Positions 32,345-40,429 of a stretch of 46,076 nt of DNA are shown piece by piece. The notes under the pieces are model-generated. The model saw only the letters and a program-made list of their open reading frames with translations. It made no database searches and was not told the origin of the DNA. Position numbers and translations under genes: made by a program. This stretch comes from a virus, in the IMG/VR virus record IMGVR_UViG_3300030117_003550, positions 1 through 46,076 of that record; one strand, 5' to 3'. Position 1 is the first letter of the stretch. Each line of letters begins with the position of its first letter.

Positions 32345-33152
32345 TTTTAAAAGACGAGCAAGACATTTCAGCCAGGTTCTTGCTTAATCAGGACTCTGTT
32401 CCCTTACGGGCGCTATGGACTTTGATTTCGTCTTTTATTAAAGATAGAACATAGTTCAGAAACTGTTCTTATGGTCAAGCCCCCAGCCTGACTATTTACG
32501 CTCTGGGTACACGCCTATCTTTAAATTTAAGGGATGAGTTTTGCAGCTATGCTTTTCGCATTTAACTTATTTGATTTGTCTTTCAACCGAAGTTTCATCA
32601 GACCCTGAGTTTTAATCTCAGAAACCCATCCCATTAGCTAATATTTAAATCTTCTGGGATGTTAGTGGCGGGTCATATTATCCACTTTTGGAAGGCTCTC
32701 AACAACCTCACTACCCTAGTACATCCCAGCGTCTGTTATAACATTTTTTAACTATGCGTACACGATTAGTGCTTTTCAGCCTAATCCACCACTACCTAAA
32801 TAAAGAAGTGTGCTTCCCAAAACTTCAGCAATTCGGACACTCAGTCACTTTATTTATAATCATTTTATTATCAGCCGATATAGTGGTACATCTCCACCCA
32901 TCTTGCCATTGTGTATTTCTACGATAATAAATATGATTATCCACTACTCTGGTTTACCCAGCTCCCTCTGCATAGTTAATTATAATATTTGCTCTGTTTT
33001 GGTGTCAAGGTACAGAGCAGACCTTGTTTGAGTAACAATATGTAGGGCGATATCTTCATTACGGCTATAACCTACTTGCTCTCTAATTTAATTTTTTTTC
33101 TTTATTAAAGAGAGGAGGGCAGTTGCTTTCTTGCGGAGTCCACAACTGCCCT
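32345..33152 (-). ncRNA. Large structured non-coding RNA, GOLLD/ROOL-like candidate
   Basis: About 810 bases without any credible gene, folding as a chain of stem-closed domains. Perfect closing stems: 32349-32357/32428-32436 (9 bp), 32438-32447/32515-32524 (10), 32531-32536/32627-32632 (6), 32654-32662/32721-32729 (9), 32797-32805/32848-32856 (9), 32865-32872/32923-32930 (8, extended by 32859-32863/32933-32937), 32990-32997/33012-33019 (8) and 33117-33125/33143-33151 (9). Inside the first are two further stems. On the minus strand the terminal loops become GUAA (stem CCC/GGG), UUCG (AAC/GUU) and GUAAA (CUGG/CCAG), which are classical stable loops; on the plus strand they do not. The minus strand is therefore the RNA. 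Size, density of helices and phage context fit the large ornate RNA classes GOLLD and ROOL, but I cannot match their consensus by eye. Confidence 0.7.
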
Positions 33153-33172
33153 TGAAGGAGGATACGATAAGA

Positions 33173-33376
33173 TTAATTATAAGATTTAATGTTTACTTTG
33201 TTAAACAACTCTACTTCTCTTTCAATTTCAAGTTGGTCTGATTCGTATCTACTAATTACATTGTCTTGCCATCTTGGGCGTTGAAATAATTCTTTCATAT
33301 CTTTCCACATTTCAACTACGAACATTCCACAGATCACATAAAGTAATCCAACTGTTATATAACCTAGTATTATCAT
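33173..33376 (-). CDS. Small single-span membrane protein
   Basis: A 67-residue protein with an N-terminal hydrophobic helix (about residues 2-22, IILGYITVGLLYVICGMFVVE) followed by a charged cytoplasmic-type tail (WKDMKELFQRPRW...). The ATG overlaps the preceding gene's stop (ATGA). SD gaggaaa. It lies directly upstream of the large structured RNA. Function unknown. Confidence 0.6.
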   Translation of the reverse strand: MIILGYITVGLLYVICGMFVVEMWKDMKELFQRPRWQDNVISRYESDQLEIEREVELFNKVNIKSYN

Positions 33377-33531
33377 GCGTATTTCCTCCTAATTTGTTTT
33401 ACTACTGATGGATTATTATGCATCCAATAAAGTTGGTTTTTACTGCGTTTTTTAACCTTATAGATTGGTTCATTAGTAGCTTTATGAAACCATTCTACAA
33501 GCTGATATTTGTAACTAAATAAGCATTTCAT
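33373..33531 (-). CDS. 52-residue basic protein
   Basis: ATG at 33531; the stop overlaps the next start (ATGA). Basic and aromatic: FSYKYQLVEWFHKATNEP then IYKVKKRSKNQLYW and a last QIRRKYA. Could bind nucleic acid, but shows no defined motif. Its last codons (AGG AGG AAA) supply the SD of the membrane-protein gene that follows, so translation is coupled. Confidence 0.5.
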   Translation of the reverse strand: MKCLFSYKYQLVEWFHKATNEPIYKVKKRSKNQLYWMHNNPSVVKQIRRKYA

Positions 33532-33565
33532 ATATTACCTGCTTTTTTTTAAGTGTAAGGATTAA

Positions 33566-33600
33566 TAGATACGCCCAATCACTAGGACTGAGCGTATCTA
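33566..33600 (-). terminator. Hairpin after the 33609 gene
   Basis: A 9-bp perfect stem (tagatacgc, 33566-33574, with gcgtatcta, 33592-33600) with a 17-base loop stands eight bases past the stop of the gene at 33609 in the minus-strand direction. No T run follows directly, so it may be an attenuating or RNA-stabilising hairpin rather than a strict terminator. Confidence 0.45.
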
Positions 33601-33608
33601 TGTAAGAA

Positions 33609-34022
33609 CTATCTGTCTTGTAAGACACCAGCAAACGCTGATAAGAGACGCTTGGAAGTAACTCCTTGACTCTCATAACGAGATGCTCTGGTAACATCTT
33701 TCTCGCCATTACGGGTTTCAACAGTATCATCATACATCGCGCCTTTAAACTCAAGCATCTCGTATAATGCCTCAGCAGTTTGGCGTGCATCATCAGCATC
33801 ATCATTATGCCAAACTGTTAGATTAGTTGCATATTCAATGATATAATTAGCAAACTTAACAGCCTTCTCAACACCTTCTTCAAGCTGAGAAGTGAAATCT
33901 CTAAAGCCTTCAAAGCCATTATCATTTATAGAGATTTCATCATATCTAGATTCGCCTTTTCTCAGCTGGCCTTGATTACGAATTGAAAAACTAACAGATG
34001 TATTCTTTTTATCTTGTTTCAT
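33609..34022 (-). CDS. Hypothetical early protein (137 residues)
   Basis: First gene of the second minus-strand unit, with SD aaggataatat before the ATG. Acidic and helical middle (FTSQLEEGVEKAVKFANYIIEYATNLTVWHNDDADDARQTAEALYEMLEF), polar ends. GC content is somewhat higher than in its neighbours. It lies just after the structured RNA at 34094-34305, which may be its leader. No family is recognised. Confidence 0.6.
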   Translation of the reverse strand: MKQDKKNTSVSFSIRNQGQLRKGESRYDEISINDNGFEGFRDFTSQLEEGVEKAVKFANYIIEYATNLTVWHNDDADDARQTAEALYEMLEFKGAMYDDTVETRNGEKDVTRASRYESQGVTSKRLLSAFAGVLQDR

Positions 34023-34057
34023 TATATTATCCTTATCTTTTGTTATTATGATTTACA

Positions 34058-34305
34058 GTGGCGCAAGCGCCACCACAACGAGGGCGTTCCATCTTTTAAT
34101 TAGGTATGTCTGGCCACCACGAAAGAACTTGAATGCAACACAACTGCGTGAATGAATGCGGAGCATTCTAGTTCTTTCAGGTAATTGTGAGGTGTTTACG
34201 CAGTATAGTGAGCTATTTAAACTGGCCTGTATGTACACTGCACGCAGACAGTTTAAACCACGAAGTAAACTCAACACAATTACACGTTGGCATACCTAAT
34301 TAAAA
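34058..34305 (-). ncRNA. Second structured RNA closed by a 15-bp perfect stem
   Basis: The outer stem is ttttaattaggtatg (34094-34108) with catacctaattaaaa (34291-34305), 15 bp without a mismatch. Arm A: gaaagaact/agttctttc (34121-34129/34170-34178) and gaatgc/gcattc (34131-34136/34163-34168). Arm B: gtaattgtg/cacaattac (34181-34189/34275-34283), gtttac/gtaaac (34194-34199/34265-34270) and tttaaactg/cagtttaaa (34216-34224/34249-34257). The two arms stack to a three-way junction. A separate 6-bp hairpin (gtggcg/cgccac, 34058-34073) lies toward the next gene. A 74-residue open frame over the region follows the helices and is not believed. Strand is inferred from the downstream minus-strand gene, so this could also be read from the plus strand. 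Confidence 0.65.
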
Positions 34306-34399
34306 GGGGGTAGGGGTACTGTATATCTCTCCCACACATTCTACAACAAATTTTCAAAAGTGGGTAGAGCGACCAAGTTGCGTTTTCTTATCTTCAACT

Positions 34400-34624
34400 A
34401 TGTCAAAAAAGTATTATAACCCAAATACCGACTCAATGACCGAGTGGGATAGTGATAACGATAAATGGGTAACAGTCACAATGGATCAAAAGAATATTGA
34501 TGATTTTCTGTTTTTAAGAGACTATATAGAAGCTGAAATGCAAATCGAGTCGTGTATAGAAATGCAAAAAGACGACTACGAAATAAAATTTGAAAATTTT
34601 TTAAAAAAAAACTTGCAAAACTAG
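34400..34624 (+). CDS. Small acidic protein at the head of the late block
   Basis: A 74-residue protein (SKKYYNPNTDSMTEWDSDNDKW...). The N-terminal part is rich in Asp, Asn, Trp and Tyr; the rest is an amphipathic helix with a Lys/Asn end. It is the first plus-strand gene after the divergent early region and ends 19 bases before the inverted repeat. No SD is seen. It could be a late regulator or packaging accessory, with no motif to tell. Confidence 0.5.
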   Translation: MSKKYYNPNTDSMTEWDSDNDKWVTVTMDQKNIDDFLFLRDYIEAEMQIESCIEMQKDDYEIKFENFLKKNLQN

Positions 34625-34643
34625 ATGGAATGGTTGTTTTTTA

Positions 34644-34721
34644 TACAGTATATATACAGTACAGTATATAAACTGTATTATTATACTATGTATAATAATA
34701 CTGTACAGTGTATATACTGTA
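34644..34721. repeat. 78-bp near-perfect inverted repeat before the small terminase gene
   Basis: Left arm 34644-34666 and right arm 34699-34721 are 23 bases each and complementary at 21 of 23 positions. The centre contains a second 9-bp stem (attattata/tataataat). The whole stretch is almost pure A/T with repeated tacagta/tactgta heptamers. It lies between the first late gene and the ATG at 34728 of the small terminase gene, where pac/cos recognition or a late operator is expected. It is also a possible terminator for the preceding gene. Confidence 0.7.
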
Positions 34722-34727
34722 GTACTC

Positions 34728-35495
34728 ATGGATTATTTAACTAGAAGGCTCAAGGTAAATAACTATGAGGATATGACCTATCCCGTTTATACTAAGAAAG
34801 AAGCAGATGAGAGGGATATTGCGTACAAACCTTGGAAAGATTGCGTTGCTGGGGATTTTGGTCTTTCCGATGATGGTTATGTCGCAGAATGCATTGCACA
34901 TAATCAATATAAGACTAGCATTGAATTGCAGTTTTCCTTTGGTAGAATGTGGCTTTCAGACAGAGCTAAGTTATTATACGAACCAAGAAGGTTATCTGGT
35001 AACTATGCCACTGTATCCACCGCATCCTTTGAATACTTGGAAGGAAAACACGCAAGAACTAAACGAGCAGTTGACATCTATACAAGAATGTTGCTCGGTG
35101 GAACTCCCATTGATTGGTCAATTATTGGAAAAGCGTACAGACCTGACCAAAAAAGACCCGACCTTACTGCAAAAAGACTATTTAAACAAGAGGCTGTCAA
35201 AAACATGGTAGATAAAAGAATAGATAAAGCATTAAAAGAAAAAGGAATTACGGAGGGAGAGGTTCTAGATGTCATTGCAGATGCAATTACACTAGCTAGA
35301 ACCAAAGAAGACCCTGGCACAATGCTGAGAGGTGCAGAGCAATATATACGAATATTAGATATGTTGCCTAAAAAAGCAGTTCAGACAGATACAATGCAAA
35401 TTGATATGACAAGTCAAATTGTAGATCAAATTGAAAAAGAAGAAAAAAGGGTCAAACTGGAACAAAAAAAGGAGATAACTGCAAATGGGAGCTAA
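34728..35495 (+). CDS. terS: Terminase small subunit-like protein
   Basis: A 255-residue protein. The centre has helices typical of DNA-recognition small subunits (ARTKRAVDIYTRMLLGGTPIDWSIIGKAYRPDQKRPDLTAKRLFKQEAVKNMVDKRIDKALKEKG segments), followed by a helical C-terminal part with GEVLDVIADAITLARTKEDP and MLRGAEQYIRILDML. It lies directly before the large terminase. There is no strict signature, so the call relies on position, size and the HTH-plus-helix layout. It would bind the packaging site, perhaps the inverted repeat just before its start. Confidence 0.65.
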   Translation: MDYLTRRLKVNNYEDMTYPVYTKKEADERDIAYKPWKDCVAGDFGLSDDGYVAECIAHNQYKTSIELQFSFGRMWLSDRAKLLYEPRRLSGNYATVSTASFEYLEGKHARTKRAVDIYTRMLLGGTPIDWSIIGKAYRPDQKRPDLTAKRLFKQEAVKNMVDKRIDKALKEKGITEGEVLDVIADAITLARTKEDPGTMLRGAEQYIRILDMLPKKAVQTDTMQIDMTSQIVDQIEKEEKRVKLEQKKEITANGS

Positions 35496-35673
35496 AGGCT
35501 TATCACCAATGGCTGATAGAGAGCCTACATGGTACAAAAAACGCATTCTTTTGAAATATGTGGATGAAGAGCAGATGGAACTATTTTATCAAATTTTAAA
35601 GACCATTGCGGAAGAAAATGGAATTAAGGTAGAAAATGGCGAAGTAGATTACATTATGGGTTCTGATTATTAA
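35485..35673 (+). CDS. Small protein between terminase genes
   Basis: A 62-residue protein overlapping the end of the small terminase gene by 11 bases. It contains a short helix (EEQMELFYQILKTIAEENG) and an acidic end (GEVDYIMGSDY). Small packaging accessories between terminase genes are common; function is not assigned. Confidence 0.5.
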   Translation: MGAKGLSPMADREPTWYKKRILLKYVDEEQMELFYQILKTIAEENGIKVENGEVDYIMGSDY

Positions 35674-35713
35674 TTACGCACACAAACGCAACTCGTTAGG
35701 TAAAATACACTAG

Positions 35714-37207
35714 GTGTCAGCAAAAGTTAATAACAAGACCATCATAGAAAAACTGAGGCATGATATGGTTCTCTTTGGGAAAATAGCTATGCCTCAGATG
35801 TTTTCTGCGCCATCTCCTAAGTTTCATCACATTATTGCAGAAGATTTATTAAATAAGTCTGAAAAGCAAATAAATATTATTGCCCCTAGGGGTCACGCCA
35901 AAAGTTCTATCGTAGGTGGCGTACTCCCACTGTACCATTTGATGTTTGACCAGGGGAAAAAGCTAATCGTGTTGGTATCTCGAACTCAAGACCATGCAGT
36001 AAAGCTTTTGGGTACAATTAAAGACTGCTTAGACTATTCTCAGCAATTTAGGCAGTTGTTTGGATATTGGGGGCAACATTCTGCTAGAAGTTGGGCAAAA
36101 TCAGAAATAGAGCTAAAAGACGGTTCTATGATAATCTGTAAAGGTACAGGTCAGCAGTTGCGAGGCATTAAAGTAGGAAACCAACGCCCTACGCTTATAA
36201 TTGTTGATGACCCTGAAGATGAAAACAATACTAAGACCGCTGAAGCAATGGAACATAACCTTCGATGGTTGCTGCAATCAGCAGTTCCATCGGTTGACCC
36301 GCAAAAAGGAAGAATCATTGTAATTGGCACTCCTCAACACGAAAGATGCTTGGTTGAAACCTTAAAAGTGATGAAGGGGTGGACAAATAGAGTATTTAAG
36401 CCTGATATTGAAAAAGGTATCTCATTATGGGAAGAATGGTGGCCTGTAAAAAAATTAATTCAGAAAAAAGAAGAATTAGAGTCAATTAACAGACTTTCTG
36501 TGTTTTACAGAGAATATATGTGTGAAATCGTTGGTGATGAAGACCAACTGTTTAAAAAAGAAGATATTCAGTACTATGAGGGGAAACTTCGTTTTAATAA
36601 AGAAAATAATCCAATGTTAGACCTTACAGAGATTGATGGTACAAAAGTAAATGAATCTGTGCCAATTAATATCTTTACAGGGGTAGACCCAGCTTCAAGT
36701 GTAAAACAAACTGCTGACTATTCGGTTATATTTAATCTAGCGATAGATGACAAGGGAAGGAAGTTTGTATTGCCTTACTATCGTAAACACGCTAAGCCAC
36801 TAGCTTTAGCAGAAGCTATTGTAGATAACTTTAGAAAGTTCCGTAGTACAAAAACAAGAATTGAATCTGTTGGGTATCAGGAAATGTTAAGACAATATGT
36901 GCAAATGCGATGTGATGAAGAAGGATTATACATTCCTGGCTTAAATATTAAAGAAAACCCTAGAACAAGCAAATCACACCGATTAGAAAGTCTTCAACCT
37001 TCTTTTGCTAAGAAAGAAGTATTTATTATGAAGAATATGCAGAATTTAGAAGATGAAATGCTTTTATTCCCTCGTGGAAAGCATGACGACCTTTTGGATG
37101 GACTCTTTTATGCATTTAAAGGTTCATATAAACCTTTTCATGAAGATTCTGAAGTTCCTGTCTTAGGAATGAACTATCGCCAAAATAATGATTGGCAAAT
37201 TAGTTAA
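35714..37207 (+). CDS. terL: Terminase large subunit
   Basis: 497 residues from a GTG start. ATPase: Walker A-like APRGHAKSS (57-65) and Walker B LIIVDDPEDE (161-170). Nuclease: FTGVDPASS with Asp325, a second acidic residue in TADYSVIF (Asp335), and KHDDLLDG near the C-terminus, the three acidic clusters of the RNase-H-like domain. It cuts the DNA concatemer and drives it into the prohead through the portal. The RGHAKS version of the Walker A occurs in several podovirus terminases. Followed directly by the portal gene. Confidence 0.92.
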   Translation: MSAKVNNKTIIEKLRHDMVLFGKIAMPQMFSAPSPKFHHIIAEDLLNKSEKQINIIAPRGHAKSSIVGGVLPLYHLMFDQGKKLIVLVSRTQDHAVKLLGTIKDCLDYSQQFRQLFGYWGQHSARSWAKSEIELKDGSMIICKGTGQQLRGIKVGNQRPTLIIVDDPEDENNTKTAEAMEHNLRWLLQSAVPSVDPQKGRIIVIGTPQHERCLVETLKVMKGWTNRVFKPDIEKGISLWEEWWPVKKLIQKKEELESINRLSVFYREYMCEIVGDEDQLFKKEDIQYYEGKLRFNKENNPMLDLTEIDGTKVNESVPINIFTGVDPASSVKQTADYSVIFNLAIDDKGRKFVLPYYRKHAKPLALAEAIVDNFRKFRSTKTRIESVGYQEMLRQYVQMRCDEEGLYIPGLNIKENPRTSKSHRLESLQPSFAKKEVFIMKNMQNLEDEMLLFPRGKHDDLLDGLFYAFKGSYKPFHEDSEVPVLGMNYRQNNDWQIS

Positions 37208-37225
37208 TGGTGTAGACCGAGGGAT

Positions 37226-39433
37226 TTGGGAAATGATAAGTTCATTCCCAAAATGCCCCATACCAAAAATAAACTTGTCACAGAAACAGAACGCTTATTA
37301 GATGACTTTCACTCCGAAAGAGCTACTTGGGCATCTCAGGCAATGGAAGATGACGAGTTCCGCAATAATCAGCAGTGGAAATCTGCTCATGTTACTACAC
37401 TAGAAAAAAGGTCACAAAACCCAATAGTAGACAATGTTGTTCACCCCGCAGTTGAACAAGCAAAAGCCCTCCTTACTGCAAATAAACCAAAGTTTCAATC
37501 TACAGGTAGAGATGATAGCGATACAAAGGTGGGCAGAATTTTTGCAGATATTATGTCTTACATATGGGATAAGTCTAATGGCAACGTACAGATCAAACAA
37601 GTTGTAGATGATTATTACGTAAAAGGAATGGGGGTCATACAAGCCTATGTTGACCCGATGAAGGATTTTGGACGTGGGGAAGTATGTATCCATAGTATTG
37701 ACCCCCTCGATGTGTATATAGACCCAAATAGTCGAGATACTTTTTGTAGAGATGCATCAGATATTATGATTGCAAGGTTATTTACAGAAAAACAATTGAA
37801 ACAGTTATATCCACAAGTAAACACGAAAGATATGACTACATCTGCAAATGACAGATACCCTGCAATGTCTAGGGAGTCTACACAAGACCAAATGATTGGG
37901 CCAATGTCTAATGATACCTATTCCTCAGATACAAAATACTATGAAGTAATTGATAGATATAAAAAAGAGAAACATAAGTATTTCCATGTACTAGATACTT
38001 TAACAGGCGAAGAAGTAGTCTTAAATAAGGATGGTTTTGCAGAATACGCTAAAGAACCCGCGATTAAAATGACAAATGCTGATGGTGAAAGTTATATTAC
38101 AGAGCAATCTAGTGTAACAGAGCTAATTGGAGTATTTGAAGCAACAGGTGGTATTTATCACTTTATGGAAGATTTACAAACGGGTCAACCAACAATAATG
38201 CCAGGCCCCGAGCATGAAGAGGCAATACCAAATAGCGGACATCAAATTGAAGTTATTACTAAAGGTGCTTTGGTTGAATTAGGCATTATTGTTTCTAATA
38301 AAATAAAAACAGACAGAATTAGAAGAATTTTATGTGCGGGTGGAAAACTACTATATGATTACATCATGGATATAGATGATTACCCAATAGTTACATTAAT
38401 GAATAGACACAATCGAAATCCATATCCAATGAGTGATGTGCGCTTTGTAAAGCCTATTCAAGAGTACATTAATAAAGTTACTTCTTTAATAATTGCACAC
38501 GCTTCTAGTTCAACTAATACAAAACTGCTTATTCCAAGAGGTTCAATGAATCGTAGGCAATTAGAAGAAGAATGGGCAAGAGCGGGTACAGGTGTAATTG
38601 AATATGATCCTGAACTTGGTACACCAATTGTTGCGGGACCAATTCCACTTCCTAATGAATTATATAAGAACAGAGAAGATGCAAAACAGAGTATATATCA
38701 TATTTTGGGTATTCACCCTTTACAACATGGCGACCCATCTGCCGCTCCTAGTACTTACAAGGGAACTGTGGCTATTGATGAGTACGCTCAAAGAAGAATT
38801 AAATCAAAGATTGATGATGTTGATGAAGCATTGAATCAGATTGGAAAGATCATTGTTCAATTGATTCAACAAACCTATACGGATGAAAAAGTAGTCCGCA
38901 TTATGAAACCAGATGGGAGATTAGCTGAATCTGTAATGAATCAGCCAGTCTATGATGATTTTACCAATGAGATTATTGGCAGAGTAAATGATGTTACGAT
39001 TGGTAAGTATGATTTGGTTGTTGTGAGCGGTTCAACCTTACCATCAAATAGATGGGCAAGATTTGATTATTACATGACCCTATACGAAAAGGGAATTATT
39101 GATGCTCAAGAAGTCTTAGAGCAAACAGAGGTAGCGGACACAGAGGGCGTTATGCAACGAACAAGTATTATACAACAACAACAGCAAATGATTCAGCAGT
39201 TAGAAGAAGAACTCAAAAATACTAAAGGTGATTTACAAACTGCACAACGTGAATCAACACACGATAGAAAACGTGTTGAAATAGAAAAATTTAAAACAAA
39301 GCTGAACTCTGCTTCAAACAAGAATGAGTCAGCTACCAAGCTATTTGAAGCAAGATTAAATGATGAGCTTAGAATAGCAAAAGAAGATTTAAGACGAGAA
39401 GAAAACCAAAAAGGAACTGTTGCTGTTTCGTAA
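37226..39433 (+). CDS. Portal protein (P22-like)
   Basis: 735 residues, close to the P22 portal (725). The N-terminal third has WASQAMEDDEFRNNQQW, and VDNVVHPAVEQAKALLTANKPKFQ, typical of P22-like portals; then CIHSIDPLDVYIDPNSR and SLIIAHASSSTNTKLLIPRG follow. The last ~90 residues are a long charged and Gln-rich coiled coil (QQQQQMIQQLEEELKNTKG...), the counterpart of the P22 barrel helix inside the capsid. The start is uncertain: TTG at 37226, with gaggga only three bases before it, or the ATG at 37253. It forms the dodecameric DNA gate at one vertex. Confidence 0.85.
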   Translation: MGNDKFIPKMPHTKNKLVTETERLLDDFHSERATWASQAMEDDEFRNNQQWKSAHVTTLEKRSQNPIVDNVVHPAVEQAKALLTANKPKFQSTGRDDSDTKVGRIFADIMSYIWDKSNGNVQIKQVVDDYYVKGMGVIQAYVDPMKDFGRGEVCIHSIDPLDVYIDPNSRDTFCRDASDIMIARLFTEKQLKQLYPQVNTKDMTTSANDRYPAMSRESTQDQMIGPMSNDTYSSDTKYYEVIDRYKKEKHKYFHVLDTLTGEEVVLNKDGFAEYAKEPAIKMTNADGESYITEQSSVTELIGVFEATGGIYHFMEDLQTGQPTIMPGPEHEEAIPNSGHQIEVITKGALVELGIIVSNKIKTDRIRRILCAGGKLLYDYIMDIDDYPIVTLMNRHNRNPYPMSDVRFVKPIQEYINKVTSLIIAHASSSTNTKLLIPRGSMNRRQLEEEWARAGTGVIEYDPELGTPIVAGPIPLPNELYKNREDAKQSIYHILGIHPLQHGDPSAAPSTYKGTVAIDEYAQRRIKSKIDDVDEALNQIGKIIVQLIQQTYTDEKVVRIMKPDGRLAESVMNQPVYDDFTNEIIGRVNDVTIGKYDLVVVSGSTLPSNRWARFDYYMTLYEKGIIDAQEVLEQTEVADTEGVMQRTSIIQQQQQMIQQLEEELKNTKGDLQTAQRESTHDRKRVEIEKFKTKLNSASNKNESATKLFEARLNDELRIAKEDLRREENQKGTVAVS

Positions 39434-39457
39434 CAAATAGTTCCAAAGGAGAATAAA

Positions 39458-40399
39458 ATGTCTGAACAAACACAAACCTTGGATGCTGGAGCTAACGAAC
39501 CTGAATATTTTGATTTAGGGGGAGAAGCACCAATTCAAGAGAGTGATTCGGGTCAAGAGCAAGAAGCTCCAAACCCTGTAGATGAGTTGGAGAGTTATGA
39601 TGAAAATCTAGCGCCTCCAACATTTCAAAACTTAGAAGAAGTTTCTGAGGAGTCCGCTCCAAAAGAAGATACTTCACGTTTTGAATACTGGCAGAGCAAA
39701 TACGACCAAAAGGCAAGTGAATACAACAAACTACAAGAAGAAATGGGTCAATATGAGAAGGTTAAACCAATTGCAAACTATATTCAAGAAAACCCTGATA
39801 TTTTGAAAGGTGTTGCTAAATCACTTTCTGGGGATACCCCGACTGTTGCCGACACTAACGAACAGTTGGCATCTCCAAAGAAACCAGAGCGTCCCGCTAA
39901 ACCTGTCAATTATGACTCATCTGAAGCTTATATGGATGTAGATAGTGCAAGTTATAAATATCGTGAAGCGATGGATAACTATCGTGATCAAATGATAGAC
40001 TATAGCGAACAAGCTGAACAATATAGAATAAATCAGTTAGAGGCAAAAGAAAATCAGATACGTCAAGCGCAACAGCAATACGAAGCGCAAAGACAAGCAG
40101 ATAGTACACGAAATGAACTAATGAGTAAATATGGATATACTCCTGATAAAGCTCAAGAGTTTATGCAGTATTATTCTAGCCCTGAATCTCTAACACTAGA
40201 CAATCTTGTTCGTTTAGATAAAATGCGCTCCGCTCCAAGCCAAGCTGAAGTTGAACAAAGGCAGAAAGCCGAAATGATGAAGCAAAAACAAAATACTCTA
40301 AATACGCCTCCACCCGCAGGGGTAGTGAGTGCGCAATCAGAGCCTCAGATTAGTGAGGAAGATGCTTTTAATCTCGGTTTGATGCGAAACAGAAGATAA
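39458..40399 (+). CDS. Scaffold protein
   Basis: A 313-residue acidic, Gln/Glu-rich protein with SD aaaggag. A disordered acidic start (GQEQEAPNPVDELE) is followed by coiled-coil helices (QSKYDQKASEYNKLQEEMGQY; AEQYRINQLEAKENQIRQAQQQYEAQR), a Pro/Lys segment and a C-terminal hook-like helix. Size, composition and position between portal and major capsid gene are those of phage scaffolding proteins, which guide prohead assembly and leave before packaging. No protease domain is seen. Confidence 0.8.
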   Translation: MSEQTQTLDAGANEPEYFDLGGEAPIQESDSGQEQEAPNPVDELESYDENLAPPTFQNLEEVSEESAPKEDTSRFEYWQSKYDQKASEYNKLQEEMGQYEKVKPIANYIQENPDILKGVAKSLSGDTPTVADTNEQLASPKKPERPAKPVNYDSSEAYMDVDSASYKYREAMDNYRDQMIDYSEQAEQYRINQLEAKENQIRQAQQQYEAQRQADSTRNELMSKYGYTPDKAQEFMQYYSSPESLTLDNLVRLDKMRSAPSQAEVEQRQKAEMMKQKQNTLNTPPPAGVVSAQSEPQISEEDAFNLGLMRNRR

Positions 40400-40429
40400 T
40401 GGTTTAATTAAAAACGGAGAAAACATAAC

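Noticed and set aside
32581-32640. Possible hammerhead ribozyme: CTGATGA and GAAA with a UUCG loop on the minus strand
   Set aside because: Stem I does not lie flush with the CUGAUGA core and stem III is weak, so the required three-stem geometry is not met; the elements are part of the larger fold.
32810-33031. A 73-codon plus-strand frame within the large structured RNA
   Set aside because: It lies antisense to the early operon, has no SD and crosses several perfect stems; no coding character.
33569-33600. A sigma-70 promoter reading ctcagtcctagtgattg on the minus strand
   Set aside because: Only a chance resemblance to a synthetic promoter fragment; no -10 or spacing supports it, and the bases form a hairpin.
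34053-34277. A 74-codon minus-strand frame over the second structured RNA
   Set aside because: It follows the arms of the helices, has no SD and an arbitrary composition; the stem pattern is the more specific explanation.
34644-34721. LexA/SOS box because of CTGT and ACAG elements
   Set aside because: The order and spacing are not CTGT-N8-ACAG; the elements lie as arms of one long inverted repeat.
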